From Pseudomonas sessilinigenes (GTDB taxonomy: Bacteria > Pseudomonadota > Gammaproteobacteria > Pseudomonadales > Pseudomonadaceae): a stretch of DNA of 64,000 nucleotides. Below the pieces are notes generated by a model that searched no databases, had not been told where the DNA came from, and saw only the letters and a list, made by a program, of their open reading frames with translations. The position numbers and the translations under genes were made by a program. Positions 8,707 to 17,430 of the stretch are shown here, in pieces. The DNA is taken from NCBI RefSeq assembly GCF_003850565.1, contig NZ_CP027706.1:2604001-2668000 (forward strand), given 5' to 3'. Every line of letters starts with the position of its first letter. Position 1 is the stretch's first letter.

Positions 8707-9779
8707 GCCGCCGCCCGCTGAGTGTCGGCATCATCGCCAACCCGGCCTCGGGCCGCGATGTGCGCCGCCTGACCGCCAATGCCGGGCTGTTCTCCAGTAC
8801 CGATAAGGTCTGGGTGATCCAGCGCCTGCTGGCGGCCTTCGGCGCCACGGGTATCGAGCGGGTGCTGATGCCCACCGACATGACCGGCATGGCCGCCGCA
8901 GTGCAGAAGAACAGCCGCAGCCGCCAGGCCCGCGAGCAGCACTGGCCGGAGCTGGAGTTCCTCGACCTGACCCTGCGCCAGAGCGTCGAGGACACCCGCC
9001 AGGCTGCGCGCTGGATGGCCGAGCGCGGGGTGGCGCTGATCGCCGTGCTCGGTGGCGACGGCACCCACAAGGCGGTAGCCACCGAGGTCGGCGAGATCCC
9101 GCTGCTGACCCTGTCCACCGGCACCAACAACGCCTTTCCGGAACTGCGCGAAGCCACCAGCGCCGGCCTGGCCGGCGGGCTCTACGCCAGTGGCCGGGTG
9201 AGTGGCGAGATCGCCCTGCGGCGCAACAAGCGGCTGCTGGTGCGCGAGCCGGCCCGCGGCCTGTGCGAAGTGGCCCTGGTGGACGTGGCGGTGTCGCCCC
9301 TGGCCTTCATCGGGGCCCGGGCCATCAGCCGCGCCAGCGACCTGGCCGAGGTCTTCGTGACCTTCGCCGAGCCGCAGTCCATCGGTATTTCCGCGCTCTG
9401 CGGGTTGTGGCTGCCGGTGACCCGGCAACAGCCCCACGGCGCCTGGATGCGCCTGGCACCAGGTTCGCCCGAGGCGCTGCTGGTGCCCCTGGCCCCGGGG
9501 CTGTTGCAAGGCTGCGGGGTGCTGGAGGCCGGCTACCTGCAACCGGGCCAGCCCCAGCCCCTGTGCCTGGGCGCCGGCACCCTGGCCCTGGATGGCGAGC
9601 GCGAGATCGAGTTCAACCCCGGCGACCGGCCCACGGTCACCCTGGATGCCGGCGGCCCGCTGAGCATCGACGTCAATGCGGTCCTGGAGCACGCGGCGCG
9701 CCAGCGCCTGTTGGCCATCGACCGCAGTCACCGGCAACACCCCATGAACCTTCAGCCTGAAGACACCCCTGGAGAATAA
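8703..9779 (+). CDS. acoX: AcoX, ATP-NAD kinase-like protein of the acetoin operon
   Basis: A protein of 358 residues related to NAD kinases. The diagnostic LGGDGTHK motif is at about 116-123, and LSTGTNNAFPE follows as the second nucleotide-binding segment. AcoX is a regular member of Pseudomonas and Ralstonia acetoin operons, but its biochemical role is not settled; a function in acetoin dehydrogenase function or NAD metabolism is proposed only from the fold. It is the first large gene after the sigma-54 promoter and ends two bases before acoA starts. Confidence 0.92.
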   Translation: MSRRPLSVGIIANPASGRDVRRLTANAGLFSSTDKVWVIQRLLAAFGATGIERVLMPTDMTGMAAAVQKNSRSRQAREQHWPELEFLDLTLRQSVEDTRQAARWMAERGVALIAVLGGDGTHKAVATEVGEIPLLTLSTGTNNAFPELREATSAGLAGGLYASGRVSGEIALRRNKRLLVREPARGLCEVALVDVAVSPLAFIGARAISRASDLAEVFVTFAEPQSIGISALCGLWLPVTRQQPHGAWMRLAPGSPEALLVPLAPGLLQGCGVLEAGYLQPGQPQPLCLGAGTLALDGEREIEFNPGDRPTVTLDAGGPLSIDVNAVLEHAARQRLLAIDRSHRQHPMNLQPEDTPGE

Positions 9780-9781
9780 AA

Positions 9782-10759
9782 ATGTCGACACCCCTGAACG
9801 CTGACCAACTGCTGCACGCCTACCGGGTGATGCGCACCATCCGCGCTTTCGAAGAGCGCCTGCATGTGGAGTTCGCCACGGGCGAGATCCCCGGTTTCGT
9901 CCACCTCTACGCCGGCGAGGAAGCCTCGGCCGCCGGGGTCATGGCCCACCTGCGCGATGACGATTGCATCGCCTCCAACCACCGCGGCCACGGCCATTGC
10001 ATCGCCAAGGGCGTGGATGTCTACGGGATGATGGCCGAGATCTACGGCAAGAAGACCGGGGTCTGCCAGGGCAAGGGCGGCTCCATGCACATCGCCGATT
10101 TCGAGAAGGGCATGCTCGGCGCCAACGGTATCGTCGGTGCCGGGGCGCCGCTGGTGGTGGGCGCGGCCCTGGCGGCCCGGCTGCAAGGCAGCGACGGCGT
10201 GTCGGTGGTGTTCTTCGGCGACGGCGGTTCCAACGAGGGCGCGGTGTTCGAGGCCATGAACATGGCCTCGGTATGGAACCTGCCGTGCCTGTTCATCGCC
10301 GAGAACAACGGCTATGCCGAGGCCACCGCTTCGAACTGGTCGGTGGCTTGCGACCATATCGCCGACCGCGCCGCAGGTTTCGGCATGCCCGGGGTGACGG
10401 TGGACGGCTTCGACTTCTTCGCCGTGCATGAAGCCGCCGGCGCCGCCGTGGAACGGGCCCGGGCCGGGGAGGGACCGTCGCTGATCGAGGTCAAGCTGAC
10501 CCGCTACTACGGCCACTTCGAGGGCGATGCCCAGACTTACCGCGCCCCGGACGAGGTCAAGCATTACCGCGAGCACAACGACTGCCTGATGCAGTTTCGC
10601 CAGCGCACCACTCGCTCGGGCCTGGTACAGGCCAGCCAGCTGGACGGCATCGATGCCCAGGTGCAAGCGCTGATCGAAGACGCGGTGCGCAAGGCCAAGA
10701 GCGATCCCAAGCCGAGCCCGGCGGACCTGCTCAGCGACGTGTACGTCGCCTATCCCTGA
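9782..10759 (+). CDS. acoA: Acetoin dehydrogenase E1 component, alpha subunit
   Basis: The TPP-binding alpha chain of the acetoin cleavage complex, which splits acetoin and passes the acetyl unit to AcoC while releasing acetaldehyde. The TPP motif GDGGSNEG (146-153) ending in ENN (174-176) is intact, as are RTIRAFEERL near the N-terminus and the substrate-loop region HRGHGHCIAKG. The length of 325 residues is normal. The ribosome site GGAG is at 9771-9774. An inverted repeat separates it from acoB. Confidence 0.96.
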   Translation: MSTPLNADQLLHAYRVMRTIRAFEERLHVEFATGEIPGFVHLYAGEEASAAGVMAHLRDDDCIASNHRGHGHCIAKGVDVYGMMAEIYGKKTGVCQGKGGSMHIADFEKGMLGANGIVGAGAPLVVGAALAARLQGSDGVSVVFFGDGGSNEGAVFEAMNMASVWNLPCLFIAENNGYAEATASNWSVACDHIADRAAGFGMPGVTVDGFDFFAVHEAAGAAVERARAGEGPSLIEVKLTRYYGHFEGDAQTYRAPDEVKHYREHNDCLMQFRQRTTRSGLVQASQLDGIDAQVQALIEDAVRKAKSDPKPSPADLLSDVYVAYP

Positions 10760-10844
10760 GAACCTGCTCACGATCTGCTGCGCTTAGCTCATGCGGCGTT
10801 AAAAATGGCTGAGCGTCGCTCGCTAGATCGTGAACAGGTTCTAA
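10760..10844. repeat. Imperfect palindromic element between acoA and acoB
   Basis: GAACCTGCTCACGATCT at the left pairs with AGATCGTGAACAGGTTC at the right, with one mismatch in 17 and a loop of about 50 bases. It looks like a REP/MITE-type intergenic element of Pseudomonas. In an operon transcript it would fold into a long stem between acoA and acoB. Confidence 0.75.
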
Positions 10845-10877
10845 AGCCATCCCCAAGAACAACAAGAGACCATCATC

Positions 10878-11894
10878 ATGGCGAGAAAAATCAGTTACCA
10901 GCAGGCCATCAACGAAGCCCTGGCCCAGGAAATGCGTCGCGATCCCAGCGTGTTCATCATGGGTGAAGACGTGGCGGGCGGCGCCGGCGCTCCCGGCGAC
11001 AACGACGCCTGGGGCGGCGTGCTGGGCGTCACCAAGGGCCTCTACCACCAGTTCCCCGGGCGGGTGCTGGATACCCCGTTGTCGGAAATCGGTTACGTCG
11101 GCGCCGCCGTGGGCGCGGCCACCCGGGGCGTGCGTCCGGTGTGCGAGCTGATGTTCGTCGACTTCGCCGGCTGCTGCCTGGACCAGATCCTCAACCAGGC
11201 GGCGAAGTTTCGCTACATGTTCGGCGGCAAGGCCCAGACCCCGCTGGTGATCCGCACCATGGTCGGCGCCGGCCTGCGCGCCGCGGCCCAGCATTCGCAG
11301 ATGCTCACCTCGCTATGGACCCATATCCCCGGGTTGAAGGTGGTCTGCCCCTCGTCGCCCTACGACGCCAAGGGCTTGCTGATCCAGGCCATCCGCGACA
11401 ACGACCCGGTGATCTTCTGCGAGCACAAGCTGCTCTACAGCCTGCAAGGCGAGGTGCCGGAGGAGTCCTATGCGATTCCCTTCGGCGAGGCCAACTTCCT
11501 GCGCGACGGCAATGACGTGACCCTGGTGTCCTACGGGCGCACGGTGAACACCGCGCTGGACGCGGCCCGCAACCTGGCTGGGCGTGGTATCGATTGCGAG
11601 GTCATCGACCTGCGCACCACCAGCCCGCTGGACGAGGACAGCATCCTGGAAAGCGTGGAGAAGACCGGGCGCCTGGTGGTGATCGACGAAGCCAACCCGC
11701 GTTGCTCCATGGCCACCGACATCTCGGCGCTGGTGGCGCAAAAAGCCTTCGCCTCTCTCAAGGCGCCGATCGAGATGGTCACCGCACCCCATACCCCGGT
11801 GCCGTTCTCCGACGCCCTGGAAGACCTGTACATCCCCGACGCGGCGAAGATCGAGCAGGCCGTGCTGAACCTGATCGAGTGGAGTCGCCGATGA
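10878..11894 (+). CDS. acoB: Acetoin dehydrogenase E1 component, beta subunit
   Basis: The 338-residue partner of AcoA, forming the alpha2beta2 E1 heterotetramer. It has the transketolase pyrimidine-domain features MGEDVAGG, GKAQTPLVIRTMVG and the C-terminal half (VSYGRTVNTALDAA, DLRTTSPLDEDSI) typical of pyruvate and acetoin dehydrogenase beta chains. It follows the palindromic element and overlaps the start of acoC by four bases (ATGA). Confidence 0.96.
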   Translation: MARKISYQQAINEALAQEMRRDPSVFIMGEDVAGGAGAPGDNDAWGGVLGVTKGLYHQFPGRVLDTPLSEIGYVGAAVGAATRGVRPVCELMFVDFAGCCLDQILNQAAKFRYMFGGKAQTPLVIRTMVGAGLRAAAQHSQMLTSLWTHIPGLKVVCPSSPYDAKGLLIQAIRDNDPVIFCEHKLLYSLQGEVPEESYAIPFGEANFLRDGNDVTLVSYGRTVNTALDAARNLAGRGIDCEVIDLRTTSPLDEDSILESVEKTGRLVVIDEANPRCSMATDISALVAQKAFASLKAPIEMVTAPHTPVPFSDALEDLYIPDAAKIEQAVLNLIEWSRR

Positions 11895-13003
11895 GCCAGA
11901 TCCATACCCTGACCATGCCCAAGTGGGGCCTGTCGATGACCGAGGGCCGGGTCGATGCCTGGCTCAAGGAAGAAGGCCAGAGCATCAGCAAGGGCGATGA
12001 AGTGCTGGACGTGGAGACCGACAAGATCTCCAGCAGTGTCGAGGCGCCGTTCTCCGGCATCCTGCGTCGGCAGGTGGCGCGCCAGGACCAGACCCTGGCG
12101 GTGGGCGCGCTGCTGGGCATCGTGGTGGAGGGCGAGGCCAGCGACGCCGAGATCGACGCGGTGATCGAGCGCTTCCAGGCCAGCTTCGTACCGGGTGACA
12201 GCGCCGCCGAAGACAGCGGCCCGGCGCCGCAGAAGATCGAGCTCGATGGCCGCCTGCTGCGCTATTTCGAGCGCGGGGAAGGCGGTACGCCGCTGGTGCT
12301 GGTGCACGGTTTCGGCGGCGACCTCAACAACTGGCTGTTCAACCATGAAGCCCTGGCCGCCGGGCGCCGGGTGATCGCCCTGGACCTGCCGGGCCACGGT
12401 GAGTCGGCCAAGGCCTTGCAACGGGGCGACCTGGACGAGCTGAGCGAAGTGTTGCTGGCGCTGCTGGATCACCTGGACATCGCCCAGGCGCACCTGGTGG
12501 GGCATTCCATGGGCGGAGCGGTGTGCCTCGACACCGCGCGCCTGGCGCCGCACCGAGTGCGCTCCCTGACCCTGATCGCCAGCGCCGGCCTGGGCCATGA
12601 GATCAATGGCGACTACCTGCAAGGCTTCGTCGAGGCGGGCAATCGCAATGCGCTCAAACCGCAGTTGGTGCAGCTGTTCTCCAACCCCGAGCTGGTGAAC
12701 CGGCAGATGCTCGACGACATGCTCAAGTACAAGCGCCTGGAAGGGGTGCAGCAGGCCCTCGGGCAGCTGGCCGGCACGCTGTTTACCGACGGTCGCCAGC
12801 AGGCCGACCTGCGTTCGGTGGTGCAGGGCGGCGAGCAGCCGGTGCTGGTGATCTGGGGCAGCGACGACCGGATCATCCCGGTGAACCACAGCGCCGATCT
12901 CAAGGCGCAGGTCGAGGTGCTGCCGGGGCAGGGGCACATGGTGCAGATGGAAAGCGCGGAACAGGTCAACCGCCTGATCCTCGACTTTATCCAGCAGCAC
13001 TGA
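11891..13003 (+). CDS. acoC: Acetoin dehydrogenase E2 component, lipoyl domain fused to an alpha/beta hydrolase fold
   Basis: A 370-residue acyl carrier and transferase of the acetoin complex. The N-terminal lipoyl domain carries the lipoylation site ETDKISS (Lys45). A linker rich in Ala, Pro and Glu follows. The C-terminal half is not the usual E2 catalytic domain but an alpha/beta-hydrolase fold: LVHGFGG, nucleophile elbow GHSMGG (Ser206), acid in IWGSDDRI and His in GQGHMVQ. This architecture is known for AcoC of Pseudomonas and Ralstonia. No E3 gene is in the cluster, so a lipoamide dehydrogenase from elsewhere must serve. Confidence 0.95.
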   Translation: MSQIHTLTMPKWGLSMTEGRVDAWLKEEGQSISKGDEVLDVETDKISSSVEAPFSGILRRQVARQDQTLAVGALLGIVVEGEASDAEIDAVIERFQASFVPGDSAAEDSGPAPQKIELDGRLLRYFERGEGGTPLVLVHGFGGDLNNWLFNHEALAAGRRVIALDLPGHGESAKALQRGDLDELSEVLLALLDHLDIAQAHLVGHSMGGAVCLDTARLAPHRVRSLTLIASAGLGHEINGDYLQGFVEAGNRNALKPQLVQLFSNPELVNRQMLDDMLKYKRLEGVQQALGQLAGTLFTDGRQQADLRSVVQGGEQPVLVIWGSDDRIIPVNHSADLKAQVEVLPGQGHMVQMESAEQVNRLILDFIQQH

Positions 13004-13061
13004 GGTTCGCTGCGCCGGCCAGGGGGCCGTCGCAGCTCTACGACAATCAGGAGAAGCCACG

Positions 13062-14156
13062 ATGAGTGTTTCCCTCAAGCCTGTTGCCAGCATGCGCGCC
13101 GCGGTCTGGCACGGCCGCCACGATATCCGTGTCGAAGATGTGCCCCTGCCCGAGGCGCCGCCTGCCGGTTGGGTGCAGATCCGCGTCGACTGGTGCGGCA
13201 TTTGCGGTTCCGACCTGCATGAGTATGTGGCAGGTCCGGTGTTCATTCCGGTGCAGGCGCCGCACCCGCTGACCGGGATCAAGGGCCAGTGCATCCTCGG
13301 CCACGAGTTCTGTGGCGAGATCGTCGCCCTCGGCGCCGGGGTCCAGGGCTTCAGTGTTGGCCAGCCCGTGGCGGCGGACGCCTGCCAGCACTGCGGTACC
13401 TGTTATTACTGCACCCACGGGCTGTACAACATCTGCGAGAACCTGGCCTTCACCGGGCTGATGAACAACGGCGCCTTCGCTGAATTGGTCAACGTGCCGG
13501 CCAACCTGTTGTACGCCTTGCCGGCCAACTTTCCCGCCGAGGCCGGGGCGTTGATCGAACCGTTGGCGGTGGGCATGCACGCGGTGAAGAAGGCCGGCAG
13601 CCTGCTGGGGCAGAACGTGGTGGTGGTCGGCGCCGGCACCATCGGCCTGTGCACCATCATGTGCGCCAAGGCCGCCGGCGCGGCCCAGGTGATTGCCCTG
13701 GAAATGTCCGGGGCGCGCAAGGCCAAGGCCCTGGAGGTGGGCGCCAGCCTGGTGCTCGATCCCAAGGAGTGCGATGCCCTGGCCGAGGTCAAGCGCCTGA
13801 CCGGTGGCCTGGGGGCCGATGTCAGCTTCGAGTGCATCGGCAACAAGCACACCGCCAAGCTGGCCATCGACCTGGTGCGCAAGGCCGGCAAGTGCGTGCT
13901 GGTGGGCATTTTCGAGGAGCCCAGCGAGTTCAACTTCTTCGAACTGGTGGCCACCGAGAAGCAGGTACTGGGGGCCCTGGCCTACAACGGTGAGTTCGCC
14001 GATGTGATCGCCTTCATCGCCGATGGCCGCCTGGATATCACGCCGCTGGTGACCGGCCGCATCCAGCTGGAGGACATCGTCGGCCAGGGCTTCGAGGAGC
14101 TGGTCAACAACAAGGAGCACAACGTCAAGATCATCGTTTCACCCAGTCGGCTCTAG
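13062..14156 (+). CDS. bdhA: 2,3-butanediol dehydrogenase (zinc-type, BdhA)
   Basis: NAD-dependent oxidation of 2,3-butanediol to acetoin, feeding the AcoABC complex. This 364-residue medium-chain dehydrogenase has catalytic zinc ligands in DWCGICGSD (Cys45) and GHE (81-82), four structural zinc cysteines spaced 3, 3 and 8 apart (111, 114, 117, 125), and the Rossmann motif VGAGTIGL. The ribosome site AGGAG lies before 13062. It is the last gene of the aco operon, ending in a terminator. Sorbitol or other diol dehydrogenase activity is possible in this family, but the context favours butanediol. Confidence 0.92.
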   Translation: MSVSLKPVASMRAAVWHGRHDIRVEDVPLPEAPPAGWVQIRVDWCGICGSDLHEYVAGPVFIPVQAPHPLTGIKGQCILGHEFCGEIVALGAGVQGFSVGQPVAADACQHCGTCYYCTHGLYNICENLAFTGLMNNGAFAELVNVPANLLYALPANFPAEAGALIEPLAVGMHAVKKAGSLLGQNVVVVGAGTIGLCTIMCAKAAGAAQVIALEMSGARKAKALEVGASLVLDPKECDALAEVKRLTGGLGADVSFECIGNKHTAKLAIDLVRKAGKCVLVGIFEEPSEFNFFELVATEKQVLGALAYNGEFADVIAFIADGRLDITPLVTGRIQLEDIVGQGFEELVNNKEHNVKIIVSPSRL

Positions 14157-14177
14157 CGCCCGACAGCGGGCGATTTG

Positions 14178-14209
14178 GCGATGGCCGGCCACGGCCATCG
14201 CACTTTTTT
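14178..14209 (+). terminator. Intrinsic terminator of the aco-bdhA operon
   Basis: The 9-base arms GCGATGGCC and GGCCATCGC surround a short loop and are followed by ACTTTTTT. This closes the acetoin transcription unit 20 bases after bdhA. Confidence 0.88.
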
Positions 14210-14307
14210 ACCGTTTTGCGTTCTATGAGCAGGCCTGGCTGCGCCGATCCCCGCTGCAGCCCGTGAATGTCGACCCGGTGCCGATGGCCTACGCTCCCTC
14301 TTCTTGC

Positions 14308-15033
14308 ATGATGCAAACCCCGTTTCCCACCTTGCTATTGGCAGGCCTGCTGATGCTCGGCGCCACTGGCTGCAGCCAGCAGCAGGGGCGTGATATCGCC
14401 AACCAGTTTCGCAATGGCAAGGCCGACGAGTTCTTCCAGACCAGCGTCGATCGCATGGCCACCATCGGCATGCGCGACAACCTGCAGAGCCTGTACCTGC
14501 TGATGGGCAAGCTGTACCTGCGCAACCCCAGCCAGTGGCGCAAGTCCGGGTATGCCGATGGCACCGCGGCGCAGCGGGAGATCCGCAATGCCATCGAACA
14601 GCGCCAGCCGCTGCCGGCCCTGGGCGATCGCCGGGACCTGGCGGCCCTGAGCTATTCCCTGAGCCCGGAGTTCCAGGGCGACCGGGTCGGCGCCTTCATC
14701 TACGCCATCGGCAGCATGCTGGTGACCGCCCATGGCGGGCGCACCGAGTTCTACATGACAGACACCCTGGACCCGCAATTCATCAGCAACGCCGCGCGCA
14801 ATATCGAAAAAGCCACCTGGATGCTGGGCCAGCGCCAGGATACCAATGGGGTATTGCTGCTGTTCTCCAACGAGATCTCGGAGGAGGGCAGCAACCTGAG
14901 TTTCGCCGTGGAGTTCGGCAAGATCGTCGCGCGCCTGGACCTGCTGACGCAGATCCTCGACGAGCGCTATCGGCGGGTGGGGCTCAACTATGCGCAGAGC
15001 CTGTTGCTGATGAACTTCCTGCCGGTGCAGTAG
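14308..15033 (+). CDS. Putative lipoprotein of unknown function
   Basis: About 241 residues. The N-terminus is hydrophobic (FPTLLLAGLLMLG) and ends in ATGC-Ser, which fits a lipobox with lipidated Cys, so an envelope location is likely. The rest is mostly helical, with no motif I recognise. Start choice is weak: ATGs at 14263, 14284, 14308 and 14311 are in frame and none has a clear ribosome site; 14308 gives the most ordinary signal peptide length. It lies alone after the aco terminator and before a dispersed repeat. Confidence 0.75.
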   Translation: MMQTPFPTLLLAGLLMLGATGCSQQQGRDIANQFRNGKADEFFQTSVDRMATIGMRDNLQSLYLLMGKLYLRNPSQWRKSGYADGTAAQREIRNAIEQRQPLPALGDRRDLAALSYSLSPEFQGDRVGAFIYAIGSMLVTAHGGRTEFYMTDTLDPQFISNAARNIEKATWMLGQRQDTNGVLLLFSNEISEEGSNLSFAVEFGKIVARLDLLTQILDERYRRVGLNYAQSLLLMNFLPVQ

Positions 15034-15042
15034 CGCCGTGGA

Positions 15043-15194
15043 TATCGCCCTGGCGGCCCGTGCCGGGCCAAGCGCAGCGCGGCTGCGTACGGGCGCGTAG
15101 CGGCCGCAAAATCAGAGGGCGCGGTGCGCCAGGGACTGCGCGGAGGCAGGTTTGTGGGCCGTGCGCAGCCTCGCCAGCTCGACAGCGGCTACAC
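15043..15194. repeat. Dispersed intergenic repeat, type 2, copy 2
   Basis: This block shares GGCCCGTGCCGGGCC, CGCAGCGCGGCTGCG-like and CGACAGCGGCTAC segments with the copy at 59361-59500 and more loosely with 6331-6464. Its right end reaches the stop of the orphan HicB gene. Confidence 0.6.
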
Positions 15195-15617
15195 GGCGGC
15201 TTTTACCACCGCCAGCTCGATCCGCCATCCCAGCATTCGCAATGCCTGTTCCACCTTCTCGATCTTCGAGCGGTGCAGCAGGTTCACCAGCCGGTCCACC
15301 TGGGGCCGGTTCACTCCCAGGCGCCTGGCCAGTTCCGCCTTGCTCACCCGCTGGTGGAGCATGGCGTTCCACAGCGCCACCTTGGCCACGCTCAGTGCGG
15401 GCAGGCGCACCAGCAGTTGTCCCGGTGTAGTGGGCGAGGGCAGGGGAATGGTCATGCGCTGCATGACATACAACGACAACGCCATTTCCAGGGTCACAAC
15501 CGCATCGGCCAGCGCTTGTTCCAGCGTATCGCCGACGCAGGCCATTCCTGGCACATCGATACAACTGACCCGAGTACTGCCATCTTCCAGGTGCAAGGTC
15601 ACAGGATATGCGTACAT
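15189..15617 (-). CDS. HicB-type antitoxin-like protein with C-terminal HTH (orphan)
   Basis: A protein of 142 residues. The N-terminal HicB fold (MYAYPVTLHLEDGS...SCIDVPGMACVGDTLEQALADA) is followed by an HTH (SKAELARRLGVNRPQVDRLVNL). The ribosome site GAAGGATGAG supports the start. In HicAB systems a toxin gene of about 60 codons lies directly upstream, but the 200 bases upstream here contain no open frame resembling HicA. This is therefore an orphan antitoxin-like regulator, either a relic or a recruited repressor. The complete hicAB pair of this window is at 25606-26225. Confidence 0.85.
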   Translation of the reverse strand: MYAYPVTLHLEDGSTRVSCIDVPGMACVGDTLEQALADAVVTLEMALSLYVMQRMTIPLPSPTTPGQLLVRLPALSVAKVALWNAMLHQRVSKAELARRLGVNRPQVDRLVNLLHRSKIEKVEQALRMLGWRIELAVVKAAV

Positions 15618-15818
15618 GGCTGCTCATCCTTCTATAGGGCCGGACTTCATTCCTTAAAGAAGCAATTGCAAGGGCAGGTTTACCCACCCCATCGCACTAT
15701 AAAAACGATGCCAAGCGCCGTACAACGAACCCTGGCCGGGCAATGTTTAAACATTTATGTCCAAGGCTCTAGGTCGAAGGCTCCGAGGCTGTGGCAGGCA
15801 AACAACAGCCTGAAAACC

Positions 15819-16484
15819 TCAGCTGTCGACAGGGGCGTGCACGGTCGCGGCCCCGGGTTGGGCGAGTGTCAGGACATAGGCGCTGAACATGTCCGCCAGG
15901 CCGTCGGCGCGCTCGGTCATGGTGCTCTTCGTGTGGGGCTTGCCGGAGAAATCCCTGCCCACCGAACTCAGCGTGGAAAGGATCAGCTCGCAGGCTGCGG
16001 CGCGGGTCGCTTCGCTGGCATCGGGCAGCAGCTGGAGCATGAAGCCGGTGAAGATCTGCCGTCCCGCCGCACGGGCTGCGCCAGCCTCGGGGGCATCGCG
16101 ATACAGCGGCGCGGCCTCGTTCAAGGCACTGCGCAGCGGCGCCTCCTCGCACTCCGAGCGGATGAAGGCATGCACCAGGCTGCGCAGGCGCGCCAGGGGC
16201 GCTTGTGCCTGGTCGTCGAGGATCCGGCTCAACATCTGCCGGGTTTGCAGCCACTCATCGCTTTGCAGGCGGAACAGGATCGCCGCCTTGTTGGGAAAGT
16301 ACTGGTACAGCGAACCGATGCTCACCCCGGCCTTTTCCGCGACCCGCGCGGTGGTGAAGCGCTTGGCGCCCTGTTGGGTCAAAACCTGAATGGCGGCCTG
16401 CAGAATCGCTGCTACCAGCTCGGTGGAGCGCGACTGCTGTGGCTGTTTGCGTGAGGAAATACGAGGGCTCTGGCGCTTGCTCAT
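15819..16484 (-). CDS. TetR family transcriptional regulator
   Basis: A repressor of 221 residues. A basic N-terminus (MSKRQSPRISSRKQPQQSRS) leads to the HTH (FTTARVAEKAGVSIGSLYQYFPNKAAIL). The C-terminal domain resembles the AcrR/TetR_C group with a conserved VHAFIRSE segment. The frame continues far upstream as an open shadow of the next gene; the start at 16484 is the last one outside it. It is divergent from the O-methyltransferase gene with 102 bases between, so that gene is the probable target. The intergenic GATGGG...CCCATC pair (about 16520-16540) could be its operator. Confidence 0.88.
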   Translation of the reverse strand: MSKRQSPRISSRKQPQQSRSTELVAAILQAAIQVLTQQGAKRFTTARVAEKAGVSIGSLYQYFPNKAAILFRLQSDEWLQTRQMLSRILDDQAQAPLARLRSLVHAFIRSECEEAPLRSALNEAAPLYRDAPEAGAARAAGRQIFTGFMLQLLPDASEATRAAACELILSTLSSVGRDFSGKPHTKSTMTERADGLADMFSAYVLTLAQPGAATVHAPVDS

Positions 16485-16586
16485 GGACAGCTCGGATGTG
16501 CCTGGGAATGCGAATAGCGGATGGGCCGAATCGCTCCCATCATGGTCGTGACCCAACATCTTAGACCCATCCGATGGAAGACCAGC

Positions 16587-17243
16587 ATGACGACCCTCAC
16601 CTGCGAGCCCCTGGCGGGCTTGATCGAACGCCTCTACACCCTGGCCCATGCCGCCACCAGCCCGGCCCTCGACAACTTGCCCCGGGAAGAACGCGAACGG
16701 CTGATGCACAGCAAGACTGACTACCTCGAGTTCTACGGATTGCTCAAGGACCTGTGGCTGCCGGTCTCGCGGGATACCGGCAAGCTCTTGTACCTGCTGG
16801 CACGCAATGCCAAGGCCAGGAGCATCGTCGAATTCGGCACCTCGTTCGGCCTGTCCACCCTGCACCTGGCGGCCGCCCTGCGCGACAACGGTGGCGGCGT
16901 GCTGATCGGCAGCGAGTTCGAAGCCTCGAAGGTCGCCATGGCCCGTGAGCACATGCTCGAGGCTGGTGTCGGCGACCTGGTGCAGATTCGTCAGGGCGAC
17001 GCACTGGTGACCTTGGCCTGCGACCTTCCGGAGAGCATCGACCTGCTCCTGCTCGATGGCGCCAAGGCGCTGTATGGGGAGGTCCTGGGCCTGGTGGAAC
17101 CGCACCTGAAGCCTGGCGCGCTGGTGGTGGCGGACAACACCGACTACTGCCCCGAGTACCTGGCGCACGTCCGGGCGCCGCAGAACGGCTACCTGTCGGT
17201 GCCGTTCGCCGATGATATCGAGCTGAGCATGCGCCTGGGTTGA
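16587..17243 (+). CDS. Class I SAM-dependent O-methyltransferase
   Basis: A protein of 218 residues of the CCoAOMT-like (O-methyltransferase family 3) group. Motif I VEFGTSFGLSTLHLA, GSEFEASKVAMAREH (motif for ribose binding) and LLLLDGAKALYGEVL with the DNTDY segment are all in order. The substrate is unknown; many TetR-linked members act on small phenols or catechol-like compounds. The start at 16587 follows GGAAG at good spacing. It is divergent from and probably controlled by the TetR protein at 15819. Confidence 0.88.
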   Translation: MTTLTCEPLAGLIERLYTLAHAATSPALDNLPREERERLMHSKTDYLEFYGLLKDLWLPVSRDTGKLLYLLARNAKARSIVEFGTSFGLSTLHLAAALRDNGGGVLIGSEFEASKVAMAREHMLEAGVGDLVQIRQGDALVTLACDLPESIDLLLLDGAKALYGEVLGLVEPHLKPGALVVADNTDYCPEYLAHVRAPQNGYLSVPFADDIELSMRLG

Positions 17244-17430
17244 TGCACCGCGTTCCAGGGGCCACCGGTGGGCGGTGGCCCCTGCCAGGTATGCGGCCAG
17301 CGCCAACAATCATCGGCCGTCATGGACGCCGGGCGCTCGCCCACTGCACAATTGCGCCGCTTTGTGCATCAACCATCATCCTCTCGTCGTAGGTTGCCCA
17401 GCGACGAGTCCGCCAGGGAAGCTCCGATTC

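Noticed and set aside
14535..16454. A 639-codon plus-strand frame
   Set aside because: It overlaps the lipoprotein gene, a repeat, HicB and TetR genes on their respective frames, and contains no recognisable motif.
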